A stretch of DNA of 64,000 nucleotides from CAZCGA01 sp964498075 (GTDB taxonomy: Bacteria; Desulfobacterota; Binatia; HRBIN30), in contig CAZCGA010000015.1 in assembly GCA_964498075.1 (NCBI GenBank), positions 10,635 through 74,634 of the forward strand, given 5' to 3'. The notes under the pieces are model-generated. The model ran no database searches and had not been told where the DNA came from. It was given only the letters and a program-made list of their open reading frames with translations. The position numbers and the translations under genes are program-made. Of this stretch, positions 32,862-42,382 are shown piece after piece. The first letter of the stretch is position 1, and the number at the start of each line of letters is the position of its first letter.

Positions 32862-34032
32862 AGGACCCTTGCGTGAGCAATCGGTGCACAAGGTCGGCGA
32901 CGACGCGATTCCCTTCGGCGTTGAAGTGTCCGCTACAGTTGGTTGGAAAGGTCAGCAGCTCGCAGTAATCTCGCTTGCCCAGGTATTCGGTGATTCCCTG
33001 ACTCAGCTCCACGTAGTCGATCCCACGCTGCCCGAGAGCGTCCAGCAGCGGCTGCGTCGCCAGCACGCCACGGTCCTGGAAGTACTTGAAGGAAGCGGGC
33101 GTGGGGAAGATCACCACCGCGGTCGCCTTGCCGCGCTGGCGTGCCAGGCCAGCGAAGTCTTCAACAATGAGGACCGTCATGGGCAGGGCGCCCGTGATGT
33201 GCCGTGGGTCGAGGAAGTCGATCCAGCTGGGCTCGCGGCGCATCCAACTCCTGGCGCGGTCGGACGCCGCTGCTCTGAGCAGCCGCCAGGTATACGGAAA
33301 CGACAGCGTCACGGGACCGAAGCGGGAATCGGGCAGAAGGCCTTCGTGGGTGAAGAAACCCTGCGGGTGCCGCACGGCTTCGCTGACTTCGGCGTAGGTC
33401 CAGGCGCTCAGGGGCACCAGCGACAACTGTCCGTTCTCGATCTCGAAGCGCGGCTTGAACGAGAACCGCTCAGTGCCGTGGAGAAAGTACACGTACCGAG
33501 TCAGATTGCGCAGGATGTCCTCCGGGTAGATGCCCAACAACACCACACGTGCGCGGTCATCGGCGCGCTGCTTGAAGCGCAGATAGGCTTGATCCGTGCC
33601 GTAGCCGCCGACGCCGAAATTCGCCACTCGGCAGCCGAGCCGACCGGACAGCACGTTGCTCCATGCTTTTTCATGACTCACTTCACTGCCGTAGACGAAT
33701 GAGTCGCCGTACAAGGAGACGCATTCGGTCCCCGGCGTCGGGAACGAGGGGATATAGCGCGAGCCCGACGCGTCACGTTCCGACCCGCCGAAGCGGGTTG
33801 GCGACGGCCACCCTAAGAGCGGATCGCGGAATTGTAAATACTGCTCGAAATCCGGCTGCGCGATCTTGGGGGCCGCGTAGAACAGGAACGCGGCGCGTTC
33901 GGGTAAGATGAATCTGGTGGCGACAAACGAAATGCTCTCCACGCCAAGCGCTGCCACGACGCCGATGAGCACATAGCCGAGGGCACGGATTGATCCACGA
34001 GCCTGCATGGCGCGCCAGCGTGTTGCCCGCAC
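32848..34032 (-). CDS. SGNH/GDSL-family hydrolase, membrane-anchored
   Basis: A 394-residue protein (or 386 from the second ATG at 34008). An N-terminal helix (GYVLIGVVAALGVESISFV) anchors it. The GDSL-type block I is SLYGDSFVYGSE, block II NFGVGGYGTDQ, and a late C-S-G-H-F-N-x-E-G-N carries the catalytic His. The family deacetylates or otherwise hydrolyses esters; in polysaccharide loci it often trims or transfers acetyl groups. The middle part has a longer insert than small GDSL esterases. The gene is divergent from the acyl-CoA ligase at 34.1 kb. Confidence 0.82.
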   Translation of the reverse strand: MRATRWRAMQARGSIRALGYVLIGVVAALGVESISFVATRFILPERAAFLFYAAPKIAQPDFEQYLQFRDPLLGWPSPTRFGGSERDASGSRYIPSFPTPGTECVSLYGDSFVYGSEVSHEKAWSNVLSGRLGCRVANFGVGGYGTDQAYLRFKQRADDRARVVLLGIYPEDILRNLTRYVYFLHGTERFSFKPRFEIENGQLSLVPLSAWTYAEVSEAVRHPQGFFTHEGLLPDSRFGPVTLSFPYTWRLLRAAASDRARSWMRREPSWIDFLDPRHITGALPMTVLIVEDFAGLARQRGKATAVVIFPTPASFKYFQDRGVLATQPLLDALGQRGIDYVELSQGITEYLGKRDYCELLTFPTNCSGHFNAEGNRVVADLVHRLLTQGSFKPE

Positions 34033-34112
34033 CTTTGAATGTCAACCGTAGCGGGCACCAAGGTGTGCTGTCTCCGGGCCGGACTTGTGGTAACAGAGCA
34101 ACCGGGCGTCAA

Positions 34113-35648
34113 ATGTCGGAGTGCAACACGGTTATCGCGCTATTGCAGCGCGGCGCGGACACGGACATCGCCATCGTCGCGCCGGGCCGGGCGTCGCTGA
34201 CCTATGGTGGCCTGCGCACGCACGTCGCGCGGGTCGTCGATGCCCTCAACGCGCTGGGCATCGGACGCAACGACCGCGTCGCGCTGGCGCTTCCCAACGG
34301 ACCCGAGATGGCCGCTACCTTCGTTGGCATCGCCGCCGGCGCGACCGTGGCGCCCCTCAACCCGGCCTACCGGGCGCGTGAGATCGAATGGTATCTGTCG
34401 GACCTCCACGCCCAGGCGCTGGTGGTCGCGGCGGGGGAGCACTCGCCCGCGGGTGACGTGGCGGCGCGGCTCGGACTCGCCGTCATCGAGCTGCGCGTGC
34501 CGGACGGAGCACCCGCGGGCATCTTCGAGTTGTCGGCGCTGACGCGATCGCGCCGTTCAATCGACGGACCCAACCGCGGGGCCGCCCATCCCGACGACGT
34601 CGCGCTGGTGCTGCACACGTCGGGCACGACATCACGCGCCAAGATGGTTCCGCTGACGCAGCGGAACGTCAGCGCCAGCGCCGGTCACATTCGCGAGACG
34701 CTGGCGCTGACGCCAGCCGACCGGTGTCTCAACATCATGCCGCTGTTCCACATCCATGGCTTGATGGCGGCGGTGCTGGCGAGCCTGGGCGCCGGCGCGA
34801 GTGTCGCGTGCACACCCGGCTTCGACGCCTTCAAGTTCTTCGGTTGGATGCGCGACCTGCGGCCCACGTGGTACACAGCGGTGCCGAGCCTGCACCAGGC
34901 GATCCTGGATCGCGCCGCCCGCAACGCCGAGATCATCGACGCCTGTCGTTTGCGGCTGATCCGCTCGTCCTCCGCGTCGTTGCCGCCGCGTGTCATGGCG
35001 GCGTTGGAGGGCGCGTTCGATGCGCCGGTGATCGAGAGCTACGGCATGACCGAGGCGGCGCACCAGATGGCCTCCAACCCGTTGCCGCCGCGCCCCCGCA
35101 AGCCGGGCAGCGTCGGCCTCGCGGCGGGCCCGGAGGTCGCGGTGATGGATGCGGCCGGCACGCTGTTGGGGCCCGGGCAGACGGGTGAAGTCGTCATCCG
35201 CGGCCCCAACGTCATGGACGGGTACGAGAACAACCCGCAGGCGAACGCTGCGGCGTTCACCGGCGGCTGGTTGCGCACCGGCGACCAAGGCCGGTTCGAC
35301 GCGGACGGCTATCTCAGCATCACTGGCCGGTTGAAGGAGATCATCAATCGCGGCGGTGAGAAGATCAGCCCGCGCGAAATTGACGAAGTCCTGCTGGAAC
35401 ACCCGGCGGTTGCACAGGCGGTCACTTTTGCCACGCCGCACGACCGGCTCGGCGAGGACGTTGCGGCGGCGGTGGTCTTGCGCCGTGGGGCGAGTGCCGA
35501 GGCGCAGGAGATCCGCGCCTTCGCCGCGACGCGGCTCGCCGACTTCAAGGTACCGCGCCAGCTGATCATTCTGGACGAGATTCCCCAAGGCGCCACCGGC
35601 AAGCCGCAACGCGTCGGCCTGGCGGCAAAACTGGGACTCACCCGCTGA
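34113..35648 (+). CDS. Acyl-CoA synthetase (AMP-dependent ligase)
   Basis: A 511-residue adenylate-forming enzyme. LHTSGTTSRAKMVPLTQRN is the ATP-binding motif, SYGMTEAAHQMASN the second, GGWLRTGDQGRFDADGY the hinge, and GATGKPQRV holds the catalytic lysine. The sequence style, with MPLFHIHGLMAAVLASL, is nearest to oxalate-CoA ligase and small long-chain ligases. ATG 34113 is chosen because the frame upstream lacks family similarity. Its place in a polysaccharide locus suggests that it supplies an acyl-CoA for decoration, together with the FemAB-like and LpxL-like enzymes. That is inference. Confidence 0.88.
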   Translation: MSECNTVIALLQRGADTDIAIVAPGRASLTYGGLRTHVARVVDALNALGIGRNDRVALALPNGPEMAATFVGIAAGATVAPLNPAYRAREIEWYLSDLHAQALVVAAGEHSPAGDVAARLGLAVIELRVPDGAPAGIFELSALTRSRRSIDGPNRGAAHPDDVALVLHTSGTTSRAKMVPLTQRNVSASAGHIRETLALTPADRCLNIMPLFHIHGLMAAVLASLGAGASVACTPGFDAFKFFGWMRDLRPTWYTAVPSLHQAILDRAARNAEIIDACRLRLIRSSSASLPPRVMAALEGAFDAPVIESYGMTEAAHQMASNPLPPRPRKPGSVGLAAGPEVAVMDAAGTLLGPGQTGEVVIRGPNVMDGYENNPQANAAAFTGGWLRTGDQGRFDADGYLSITGRLKEIINRGGEKISPREIDEVLLEHPAVAQAVTFATPHDRLGEDVAAAVVLRRGASAEAQEIRAFAATRLADFKVPRQLIILDEIPQGATGKPQRVGLAAKLGLTR

Positions 35649-35731
35649 AACGGCTTATTACCCCGGCCCTGCGGCGCCTCAATTTCGCACTGGCCGCGAC
35701 GTGGCTCCGGCGGCGGCGCGAACGTCCGGCA

Positions 35732-36619
35732 TTGCTGGCCTTCGTGTTTCACAGCCTGTTCCAGGACGAGCGTGAGATCGCCAGCGAGATCGTCGATCCG
35801 TACCAGCCGCTGCGAGTGAGCGACTTCAAACGGGTCCTCCAGTACTTCCTCGAGTACGGCTACCGGTTCGTTACTCCGGCCCACATTGAGAGTGGCCTCG
35901 ACATGACTGGCCGCTATGCGTTCGTCACTTTCGACGACGGCTATGCCAACAACCTGCACGCCCTCCCCGTTCTCAAGGAGCTCGGCGTACCCGCCACCTT
36001 CTTCGTCTCGGTCAACCACGTCGCCACCGGTATGGGGTTCTGGTGGGACGCACTCTATCGCGTGCGCCGGCGAAGCGGCGTGGCGGTCACCGCCATTCGC
36101 CGCGAGCAAGCCACCCTGAAGCGCCGGACGTTTCGGGATATCGATGCTTACGTCCGTGCCGAGTGCGGCGCGCGCGGACTGCAGCCGGTGGGCGACATCG
36201 ACCGCCCGTTGACCCCGGCCGAGTTGTGGCAACTGGCGTGCGAGCCACTGGTCACGCTCGGCAATCACACGGCCGATCACGCCGTGCTCACGGTACACGA
36301 CGACCGCGAGGTGCGGGCGCAAATCCGTGCCTGCCAGGAGTATTTGGCGGCGCTGACGGGGACAGCACCGCGCATCATCGCCTATCCGAACGGGAGCTAC
36401 GACGCGCGCGTGTGCCAGCTGGCGCGTGCCGAAGGGCTGCGCCTCGGCGTCGTCGTCGAGCCGCGCAAGAATCGGTTGCCGATCACCGACGGCGCTGCGA
36501 TGACCTTGGGACGCTACTTCCTCAGGGGCGGGTCCATTCTGATCGAGGAGTGTCAGCTGTGCCGCAGCGATCTGCAGCTGCTGCATCAGCTGCGCCGAGC
36601 CTTCAACGTCCACCGCTAA
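35732..36619 (+). CDS. Polysaccharide deacetylase (NodB-homology)
   Basis: At least 295 residues. Catalytic and metal motifs are AFVTFDDGYANN (Asp-Asp) and LGNHTADH (the H-x3-H pair), with IAYPNGSYD downstream. It removes N-acetyl or O-acetyl groups from sugars. TTG 35732 is one start. An alternative CTG at 35645 would give an N-terminal extension of 29 residues (KRLITPALRRLNFALAATWL) and overlap the ligase stop as CTGA. That longer form has a basic-hydrophobic start that could be a membrane anchor. Its end overlaps the LpxL-like gene by 17 bases. Confidence 0.88.
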   Translation: MLAFVFHSLFQDEREIASEIVDPYQPLRVSDFKRVLQYFLEYGYRFVTPAHIESGLDMTGRYAFVTFDDGYANNLHALPVLKELGVPATFFVSVNHVATGMGFWWDALYRVRRRSGVAVTAIRREQATLKRRTFRDIDAYVRAECGARGLQPVGDIDRPLTPAELWQLACEPLVTLGNHTADHAVLTVHDDREVRAQIRACQEYLAALTGTAPRIIAYPNGSYDARVCQLARAEGLRLGVVVEPRKNRLPITDGAAMTLGRYFLRGGSILIEECQLCRSDLQLLHQLRRAFNVHR

Positions 36620-37583
36620 CACCCAGCGGCCGCCCCTTCCACTCCCGGCTCTGGTCGGGGAAGCGCGCGATGTACGACTCCAAGAGCGCCGCATATGCGG
36701 TCACCAGGACGCGGACTGCCGCCTCGCGATCAAGATCGAGAGGCGCCTGCAACGCCGGCTCGACCGTGGTGACGAACGAACCATCCTCGAGCTGCACGGT
36801 AAACACCGGAAGCAGGGCCGCGCCGGAGCGTCGCGCCAGCGCCGGGGCGCCCTCGGCGATGGCAACCGTCTCGTCGAAGAACGGGACCATGACGGTTCGC
36901 TGCCCCTGGTTGCCGACGGTCACTGAGACCAAACGGTTCTCCCGCACGCGACGGGCCAGCTCACGCAGGGCCCCGATGGATTGCCCGGGATTCATCACCA
37001 GGCGCTCCGCCAGGTAGCGGCTCTCGACGCGCGTCCAGATCGGGTTGAGCACGCGCGCCCCGAAGCGGCTCGGAGAGAAGCCGTGGGTGAATCGGCTCAG
37101 GTGGCTGACGGCGAAACCGGCCCGATGGAAGGCGATCTTGGTCACCAGGTCGCTGAACGCCATCGGCGTCACCCACAGAATGCCGCCTTTGCCTGCCGCC
37201 AGTGCCCGCTCCACGTGGGCGCGCCCGTTGAGCTGAATGCGGGGCTCCCAACCGCCGGGGGCATAAGAACGCAGCGCGTACAGCCGCGAGCGATGGTAGT
37301 TCGCGGCCAGGGCTTCCACGAGCCGATCCGCCTGCTCCGCGTGCAGATGGCGGCGCAGCCGGCGTCCGATGTAGTCGCGTTGTCGCTCTCGGCGCTTGGG
37401 GCGCAAGCGCGCCGCCCCGCGCACGCCCGCGCGGCACAGCGGATCCCACCACCGCTCGGGCACACACCAGGCAACCATTGCGACGACCGGTAGGTAGGCG
37501 AGCAGGAAGGCATCGCGCGCCAGGAACGCCGGCGGCGCGTCCAGATCGAACCGGTTCTCCGCATCCTTGATGCGATCCCCCAT
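36603..37583 (-). CDS. LpxL/HtrB-like lysophospholipid acyltransferase
   Basis: A 326-residue protein of the LPLAT superfamily as in lipid A late acyltransferases. After a membrane-associated start (AFLLAYLPVVAMVAWCVPE), GKGGILWVTPMAFSDLV occupies the usual catalytic place, but the family His-x4-Asp motif is not obvious: the histidine appears to be lacking and M-A-F-S-D is seen instead. A GNQGQRTVMVPFFDETVAIA segment fits the substrate-binding part. The gene follows the sulfatase-fold gene by 60 bases on the same strand. It could transfer a fatty acid to the glycolipid or be a non-catalytic relative. Confidence 0.72.
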   Translation of the reverse strand: MGDRIKDAENRFDLDAPPAFLARDAFLLAYLPVVAMVAWCVPERWWDPLCRAGVRGAARLRPKRRERQRDYIGRRLRRHLHAEQADRLVEALAANYHRSRLYALRSYAPGGWEPRIQLNGRAHVERALAAGKGGILWVTPMAFSDLVTKIAFHRAGFAVSHLSRFTHGFSPSRFGARVLNPIWTRVESRYLAERLVMNPGQSIGALRELARRVRENRLVSVTVGNQGQRTVMVPFFDETVAIAEGAPALARRSGAALLPVFTVQLEDGSFVTTVEPALQAPLDLDREAAVRVLVTAYAALLESYIARFPDQSREWKGRPLGVSGGR

Positions 37584-37643
37584 CAGCGTACCCCGGACTT
37601 CCAGAATGCCACGATTCTCCCAACGGCGGCCGCCCGAGCCGCG

Positions 37644-39575
37644 CTACTCCTGCTCGTAGCCGAGAGCCTTCAGCCGCTCGACCAGCCCGGGGTCCATGAT
37701 GACCTGCACGGCATCCTGCCGCTTGCGCCCCGCCGCAGCGAGCATGGTTTGCAGCTCGTTCTCCATCGTCGTCAGCCCATCGGGATTCAGCGTCGCGAGG
37801 TCGTGCTCCTCGTTTGGGTCTTGCCGCAGATCGAACAGCTGCGACGCGGTGTTGCGGCCGCTACGCGTGTTGATGAGCTTGAGCCCATCGCGTACCAACG
37901 CGTTGGACCACAGCTGCATCCCGTACTCGAGCTGCGTCAGGACCGGACGAGGCTGCTCTTCCTTGCCCTGCAGAATCGCCAGCACGCTGCGTCCCTCGAA
38001 CTGCGGCTCGGCGGCAAGACCCGCAAGATCGAGCACCGTGGGTGCGACGTCGAGCAGTCGCACCGGGGTGGTCACGCGCGCCGGCGCGTGCACCCGGGTG
38101 GGCGCGTAGAGAAGAAATGGAACGCGCGTCACCGCCTCGTACAAGGAATACCCATGTTCCCATACGCCATGCTCGCCGAACTCCTCCCCGTGATCGCCGA
38201 TGACGATGATGGCCGTCTCCTGGAGCCTGCGGCGTTGGAGCAGCCCACTGACAATCCGCGCCAACAGACTGTCCCCGTAAAGGAGCTTCTCGTCGTAGGC
38301 GGCGATCAGCGCCGCGGTCCTCTCGGCGCTCCAAGGCTCGGGCACGACGAAGGGTGCGACACCGGGAACGTAGGGGGGCTCCACGGCTGAGGCGGGTCTT
38401 CCTTTGGACGGCGCGCCGAAGCGACCGTCGAACGGCGCCGGGGAGACGTACGGCCGATGCGGGGCCAAGAAGTGCACGTACGCGAAGTAGGGTTGGTCAG
38501 GACGCTCATCGATCCAGTTGAGGAGGGCGTGCGGCAGGTCGGCGATACTGGCCCAGCCACTCGCCAGTGTCGGGTCCAGCACATCCAGCCGTTGCATCAG
38601 GGGCCTCAAGAATGCGAGGGGCCTCAGCCGCTGGCCGACCTGTCCGAGCACATGGCCAAGAACAGTCCCCAATGCAACGTTCCACCCATGGTCGTATACG
38701 AAGCGGTCCACGCCGCGGTCGTACCCAAACAACGGTGAGACGAACCCGTTCTGCGAGAAGACACCGGTGCGGTACCCCTGTGCTTTGAGCAGCATCGGCA
38801 GCGTGGTGAGTCCGTTGGGCAGACGCGCGGAGAGCGCGGTGACGCGGTGAGTCGCCGGGTAGACACCGGTGAACAGCGTGGCCACCGACGGCTTCGTCCA
38901 GGAGCTCTGTGCATAGGCGGTGAGGAAGACCACGCCCTCGCGAGCGATCTCTTCGAGCGTGGGCGTGGTCGGCCGCGCGTAACCAGACACCGACGTGTGA
39001 TCGGCGCGTAGCGCGTCGAAGAGCACGATGAGAATGTCCGGCGAGTCCCCCCGAGTGCGCACTTCGCGCGCCGTCCGGCCGGGAGACCCGGAAGGCGCGC
39101 CGGGACCGAATGCACTCACGATGGATATGATGAGCGCCGTGAGCAGCAGCAGCCCGGCCGAAAGAAAGACCCCGCGGTCGTCCCAGTCCGGGAGCCAGCG
39201 CAGCAGTCCGATCACCGCGCCGGTCGCGACCAAAAGCGCGACGAGATCGAAGAGCAGCGAGTACGGGTCGGCGGCGGCGGGAAGATAGTGGATGTTGACG
39301 TGCCCACCGACGACGACGAGAAGTGACAACCCACAGAGCATGGCGAGGGGCCGTCGATGCACGGAACGGCCCGACGGCGGGGGCAGGAGCACACCGATCA
39401 CCAGCCCCGCAAGCGACCAGACCACGGCGTAGAGCACCACGTTAACCAGCAGCGTGCTGCGGCGGAACACCATCGATGGGTGAAGCGCCCGGAACGTGGC
39501 TTCGGCGAGACCGGTCAGGGCGCCCACCACCACGCCCAGCGCCAATCCACCGAGGGCGGAGCGCAAACGGGTCAC
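37644..39575 (-). CDS. Membrane-anchored sulfatase-fold protein with Thr at the nucleophile site
   Basis: A 643-residue protein. About five transmembrane helices fill residues 1-155, and an alkaline-phosphatase/sulfatase catalytic domain follows. Metal-site motifs LIVLFDALRADH (Asp187) and VIGDHGEEFGEHG are present. At the position of the sulfatase C-x-P-x-R motif the sequence is T-K-P-S-V (Thr227-Val231), so no formylglycine can form. A Thr nucleophile is typical of the phosphoethanolamine/phosphoglycerol transferase group, so a phospho-transferase role is as plausible as sulfate removal. Confidence 0.83.
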   Translation of the reverse strand: MTRLRSALGGLALGVVVGALTGLAEATFRALHPSMVFRRSTLLVNVVLYAVVWSLAGLVIGVLLPPPSGRSVHRRPLAMLCGLSLLVVVGGHVNIHYLPAAADPYSLLFDLVALLVATGAVIGLLRWLPDWDDRGVFLSAGLLLLTALIISIVSAFGPGAPSGSPGRTAREVRTRGDSPDILIVLFDALRADHTSVSGYARPTTPTLEEIAREGVVFLTAYAQSSWTKPSVATLFTGVYPATHRVTALSARLPNGLTTLPMLLKAQGYRTGVFSQNGFVSPLFGYDRGVDRFVYDHGWNVALGTVLGHVLGQVGQRLRPLAFLRPLMQRLDVLDPTLASGWASIADLPHALLNWIDERPDQPYFAYVHFLAPHRPYVSPAPFDGRFGAPSKGRPASAVEPPYVPGVAPFVVPEPWSAERTAALIAAYDEKLLYGDSLLARIVSGLLQRRRLQETAIIVIGDHGEEFGEHGVWEHGYSLYEAVTRVPFLLYAPTRVHAPARVTTPVRLLDVAPTVLDLAGLAAEPQFEGRSVLAILQGKEEQPRPVLTQLEYGMQLWSNALVRDGLKLINTRSGRNTASQLFDLRQDPNEEHDLATLNPDGLTTMENELQTMLAAAGRKRQDAVQVIMDPGLVERLKALGYEQE

Positions 39576-39707
39576 CGTCTCACCTGAGCTGGCATCGCCC
39601 CCGCAACATGATGCGAGCGACGCAGCGACGCAAGCGGCGGCAGCAAATCATCGGCAAAGCTTCCAAACCCGCGCGCTTCATGAAATGAGAACGGGGTCTG
39701 GAGTCGC

Positions 39708-41273
39708 ATGATGCCCGCGCGTGTCGTTGTGATCGGTCTGGATGCGGCCGAGGCCACGTTGCTCGAACAGTGGGCGGACGAGGGCTTCCTGCCGACCCTT
39801 GCCCATCTGCGAAAGCATGGGGCGACCAGTCGCTTGGACAATTCCCTGGAGACGCTGCCGGGAGCGATCTGGCCGGAGCTGACCACCGGACGATCCGCGG
39901 GTAAGCTGGCGCTCTTCTACCACCCCGCTCAGCTACATACCGGCGAGGCACGGACGCGGCCGGTGACGGCCGACGACTATGACGCCAGCACGTTCTACTG
40001 GAACGTCGCCAGCCGCGCCGGGCGCCGCGTCGCGGTCATCGATCAGCCCCATGCGGTGGGCTTCGGCGGCCTCAACGGCATCCAGATCATCGAGTGGGGT
40101 CTGCACGACCGGCACTTCAACGTGGCGACGCAGCCTCCCGAGCTGCTCAAGGAAGTGCGGGCTCGCTATGGTGACCACCCGATCAACTCGTGCGACCACT
40201 TTCACGGCGGCACGATGGGCGGCTATCTCGGTCTCCTCGACGCCGCGATCGAAGGCGCACGGCGGAAGACCGCGTTGATCGTGGACGTGATGGCTCGCGA
40301 GGCGTGGGATCTGCTCGCTTGCGCCTTCGGCGAGTCGCATTGCGCCGGACACCACTTCTGGCGTTTCCGCGACCCGAGCCATCCGGCGCATCGGCCAGAC
40401 GCGCCGCCGGAGCTGCGGACCGCCCTGCGCACCGTGTACCAGCAGCTCGATGCCGGCATCGCCGCGGTCATTGAAGCGGCTGGACCCGCGGCGCGCGTGA
40501 TCGTGGTCGCCAGCCATGGGATGGGGCCGAAGATCGGTGGCCCGCAGCTGCTGCCCGAGGTTCTGCACCGACTCGGATTGGCAGACGGCAAGCCCTGGCA
40601 TCAGCGCGTCGGCTTGCGCACTCCCTCATGGGTGCGCCGGGCCATCAAGCGCGCCTCGCCCGTTCCCATTCCCACGCGCCTACAGATGGGAACCGACTCG
40701 CGTTACGAGCAAGCTCTCGGGCCGCGGCGCCGGGTCGTTCCCCTATACAACAACCGTTGCGGTGCGATGCGACTCAATCTGGTGGGGCGCGAGCCCTTCG
40801 GCAGTGTTCAGCCAGGAGCCGAGGCGGAAGCGTTGCTCGCCGAGCTCCGCAACGAGCTGCTGTCCTTACGAGCTCCGGTCACAGGCGAACCGATCGTGAA
40901 GCGTGTGGTCACCGCCACCGAGGCGTTTGGCCCCGATCATCACCCGGATGTGCCCGACCTGATGATCGTGTTCCGTACGGACCTGGGTTTCCTGACGGCC
41001 TGTACGTCCGCTCGTGTGGGGCTCGTGCAGGTTCCCGTCAGCCCGGGACTTGATCCACGCAGCGGCGATCACTGGGTGCAATCGCGGCTGTGGGCGATCG
41101 GACCGGGTTGCCCGCAGGGCTCACGGTTGCGCGATGCAAACGTTCTCGACCTGGCACCGACGGTCCTTGAGCTGTTGGACGTCGATGTGCCCAGTTGGAT
41201 CGACGGCCACCCGTTGCCCGACCTCATCGCCGCTCCCTCCGCGTTGCCGCGTGCGCTTGCGGGGACGGCGTAG
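39708..41273 (+). CDS. Alkaline-phosphatase-fold phosphodiesterase-like protein
   Basis: A 521-residue protein of the type I phosphodiesterase/nucleotide-pyrophosphatase fold. VVVIGLDAAEATLLEQWADE begins the metal-binding domain, LPGAIWPELTTGRS follows in the nucleophile region, and VVASHGMGP contains the second metal site. A further motif SGDHW lies near the C-terminus. No signal peptide is visible, so it may act in the cytoplasm. ggagtcgc precedes ATG 39708. It is divergent from the sulfatase-fold gene and 20 bases before the next glycosyltransferase gene. Confidence 0.82.
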   Translation: MMPARVVVIGLDAAEATLLEQWADEGFLPTLAHLRKHGATSRLDNSLETLPGAIWPELTTGRSAGKLALFYHPAQLHTGEARTRPVTADDYDASTFYWNVASRAGRRVAVIDQPHAVGFGGLNGIQIIEWGLHDRHFNVATQPPELLKEVRARYGDHPINSCDHFHGGTMGGYLGLLDAAIEGARRKTALIVDVMAREAWDLLACAFGESHCAGHHFWRFRDPSHPAHRPDAPPELRTALRTVYQQLDAGIAAVIEAAGPAARVIVVASHGMGPKIGGPQLLPEVLHRLGLADGKPWHQRVGLRTPSWVRRAIKRASPVPIPTRLQMGTDSRYEQALGPRRRVVPLYNNRCGAMRLNLVGREPFGSVQPGAEAEALLAELRNELLSLRAPVTGEPIVKRVVTATEAFGPDHHPDVPDLMIVFRTDLGFLTACTSARVGLVQVPVSPGLDPRSGDHWVQSRLWAIGPGCPQGSRLRDANVLDLAPTVLELLDVDVPSWIDGHPLPDLIAAPSALPRALAGTA

Positions 41274-41293
41274 TCGGCTACGAAGGCTGACGC

Positions 41294-42382
41294 ATGCGTA
41301 CGGCCCTGCGAGTGTTGTACGAGCGCCTGCGGAGGTTCTGGCACGAACGAGGAACGAAGGGGCACGGCTGGATTCGCGCCGAGGACGTGGCACACCCGGA
41401 GCCTTTGGATGACATCCGGCTCTTCGGTGTCGTCTCCGCCTGGTGCGAAGGCGACATCGTCTACTCAACCGTGAAGAACGCCTACGCCCAGGGCTGCGAA
41501 GCGGTCTTCCTGGTCGACAACGCCAGCCCCGACAACACGCGGCAGGAGGCGTCGGCAGCCGGCGCCCCGGTGGAGCGGTCGTTCGCAACGCGATTCTTCG
41601 ACGAGATACTCCGCATTCGCATGGTAGTCGACGTGGTGGAGAGGCGCTCCGACGCGCTGGAAGTGCCGCATGTCTGGTGGCTGTTGCTCGACGCCGACGA
41701 GTTCCCCCACGGCCCCGCCGGGATGACGATTCGCGAGTATCTGGCGACCCTCGACCGTCGCTATCGCATCGTCGGCTCGCGCGTCTTCAATCACTACCCC
41801 GACCGCAAGCCGGCGATGCTTCCCGGCTTCCACCCCATCGAGTTCCAACCGCTGTGTGAAGAGCACCGGATTTTCAAGTGCGCACTCGGTCACTGGAAGC
41901 ACCAGCTCTTGCGCTACGATCGTCACGGGCCGGGGGTTCGTCCGGCCGGCGGCATGCATGCGGCACGCTGCAAGGACGTCCTGATCGAGCCGCGCACACC
42001 GATCGTCATGCACCACTTTCCGTATCGTGACGAGCAGATCACGCGCCGGCGTCTCGAGCTGCTATGCTTGCCCGGGCGCGATGGAGTGTCCCGATCGTCG
42101 ATCAACGACGGGTTTCTCCACGGCTCGAACGCCCTGCGCCGGTTCCGCTCGCTCGATGCGGTGTACGCGCAGCGGTGGGCGGAGGTTGACAATCTGCGCC
42201 GCGACCCGCAGTCAGTCGGTGTCCGCCCCGACTCGTGGTTCGAGATCGCCGACCCGGCCGAGCGCGGCTTCGCCCGCTGGTACAGCGAGGACGAGCTGGC
42301 GGCCGCGTGGCGTGCGTACCACAACGGCGTACCCCTGGGCACGCCCCGGCGGTCGTGCGGATCGGGCCTCCTCTCAGAGTAG
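41294..42382 (+). CDS. Family 2 glycosyltransferase (Glyco_tranf_2_4-like)
   Basis: A 362-residue protein. DIRLFGVVSAWCEGDIVYSTV and AVFLVDNASPDNTRQE open the fold, and WWLLLDADEFPHGPAG provides the DxD-like motif. A middle stretch HHFPYRDEQITRRRLELL fits the Glyco_tranf_2_4 family often found with sulfotransferases. It lies 20 bases after the phosphodiesterase-like gene, suggesting an operon. Its end overlaps the sulfotransferase gene on the other strand by nine bases. Confidence 0.82.
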   Translation: MRTALRVLYERLRRFWHERGTKGHGWIRAEDVAHPEPLDDIRLFGVVSAWCEGDIVYSTVKNAYAQGCEAVFLVDNASPDNTRQEASAAGAPVERSFATRFFDEILRIRMVVDVVERRSDALEVPHVWWLLLDADEFPHGPAGMTIREYLATLDRRYRIVGSRVFNHYPDRKPAMLPGFHPIEFQPLCEEHRIFKCALGHWKHQLLRYDRHGPGVRPAGGMHAARCKDVLIEPRTPIVMHHFPYRDEQITRRRLELLCLPGRDGVSRSSINDGFLHGSNALRRFRSLDAVYAQRWAEVDNLRRDPQSVGVRPDSWFEIADPAERGFARWYSEDELAAAWRAYHNGVPLGTPRRSCGSGLLSE

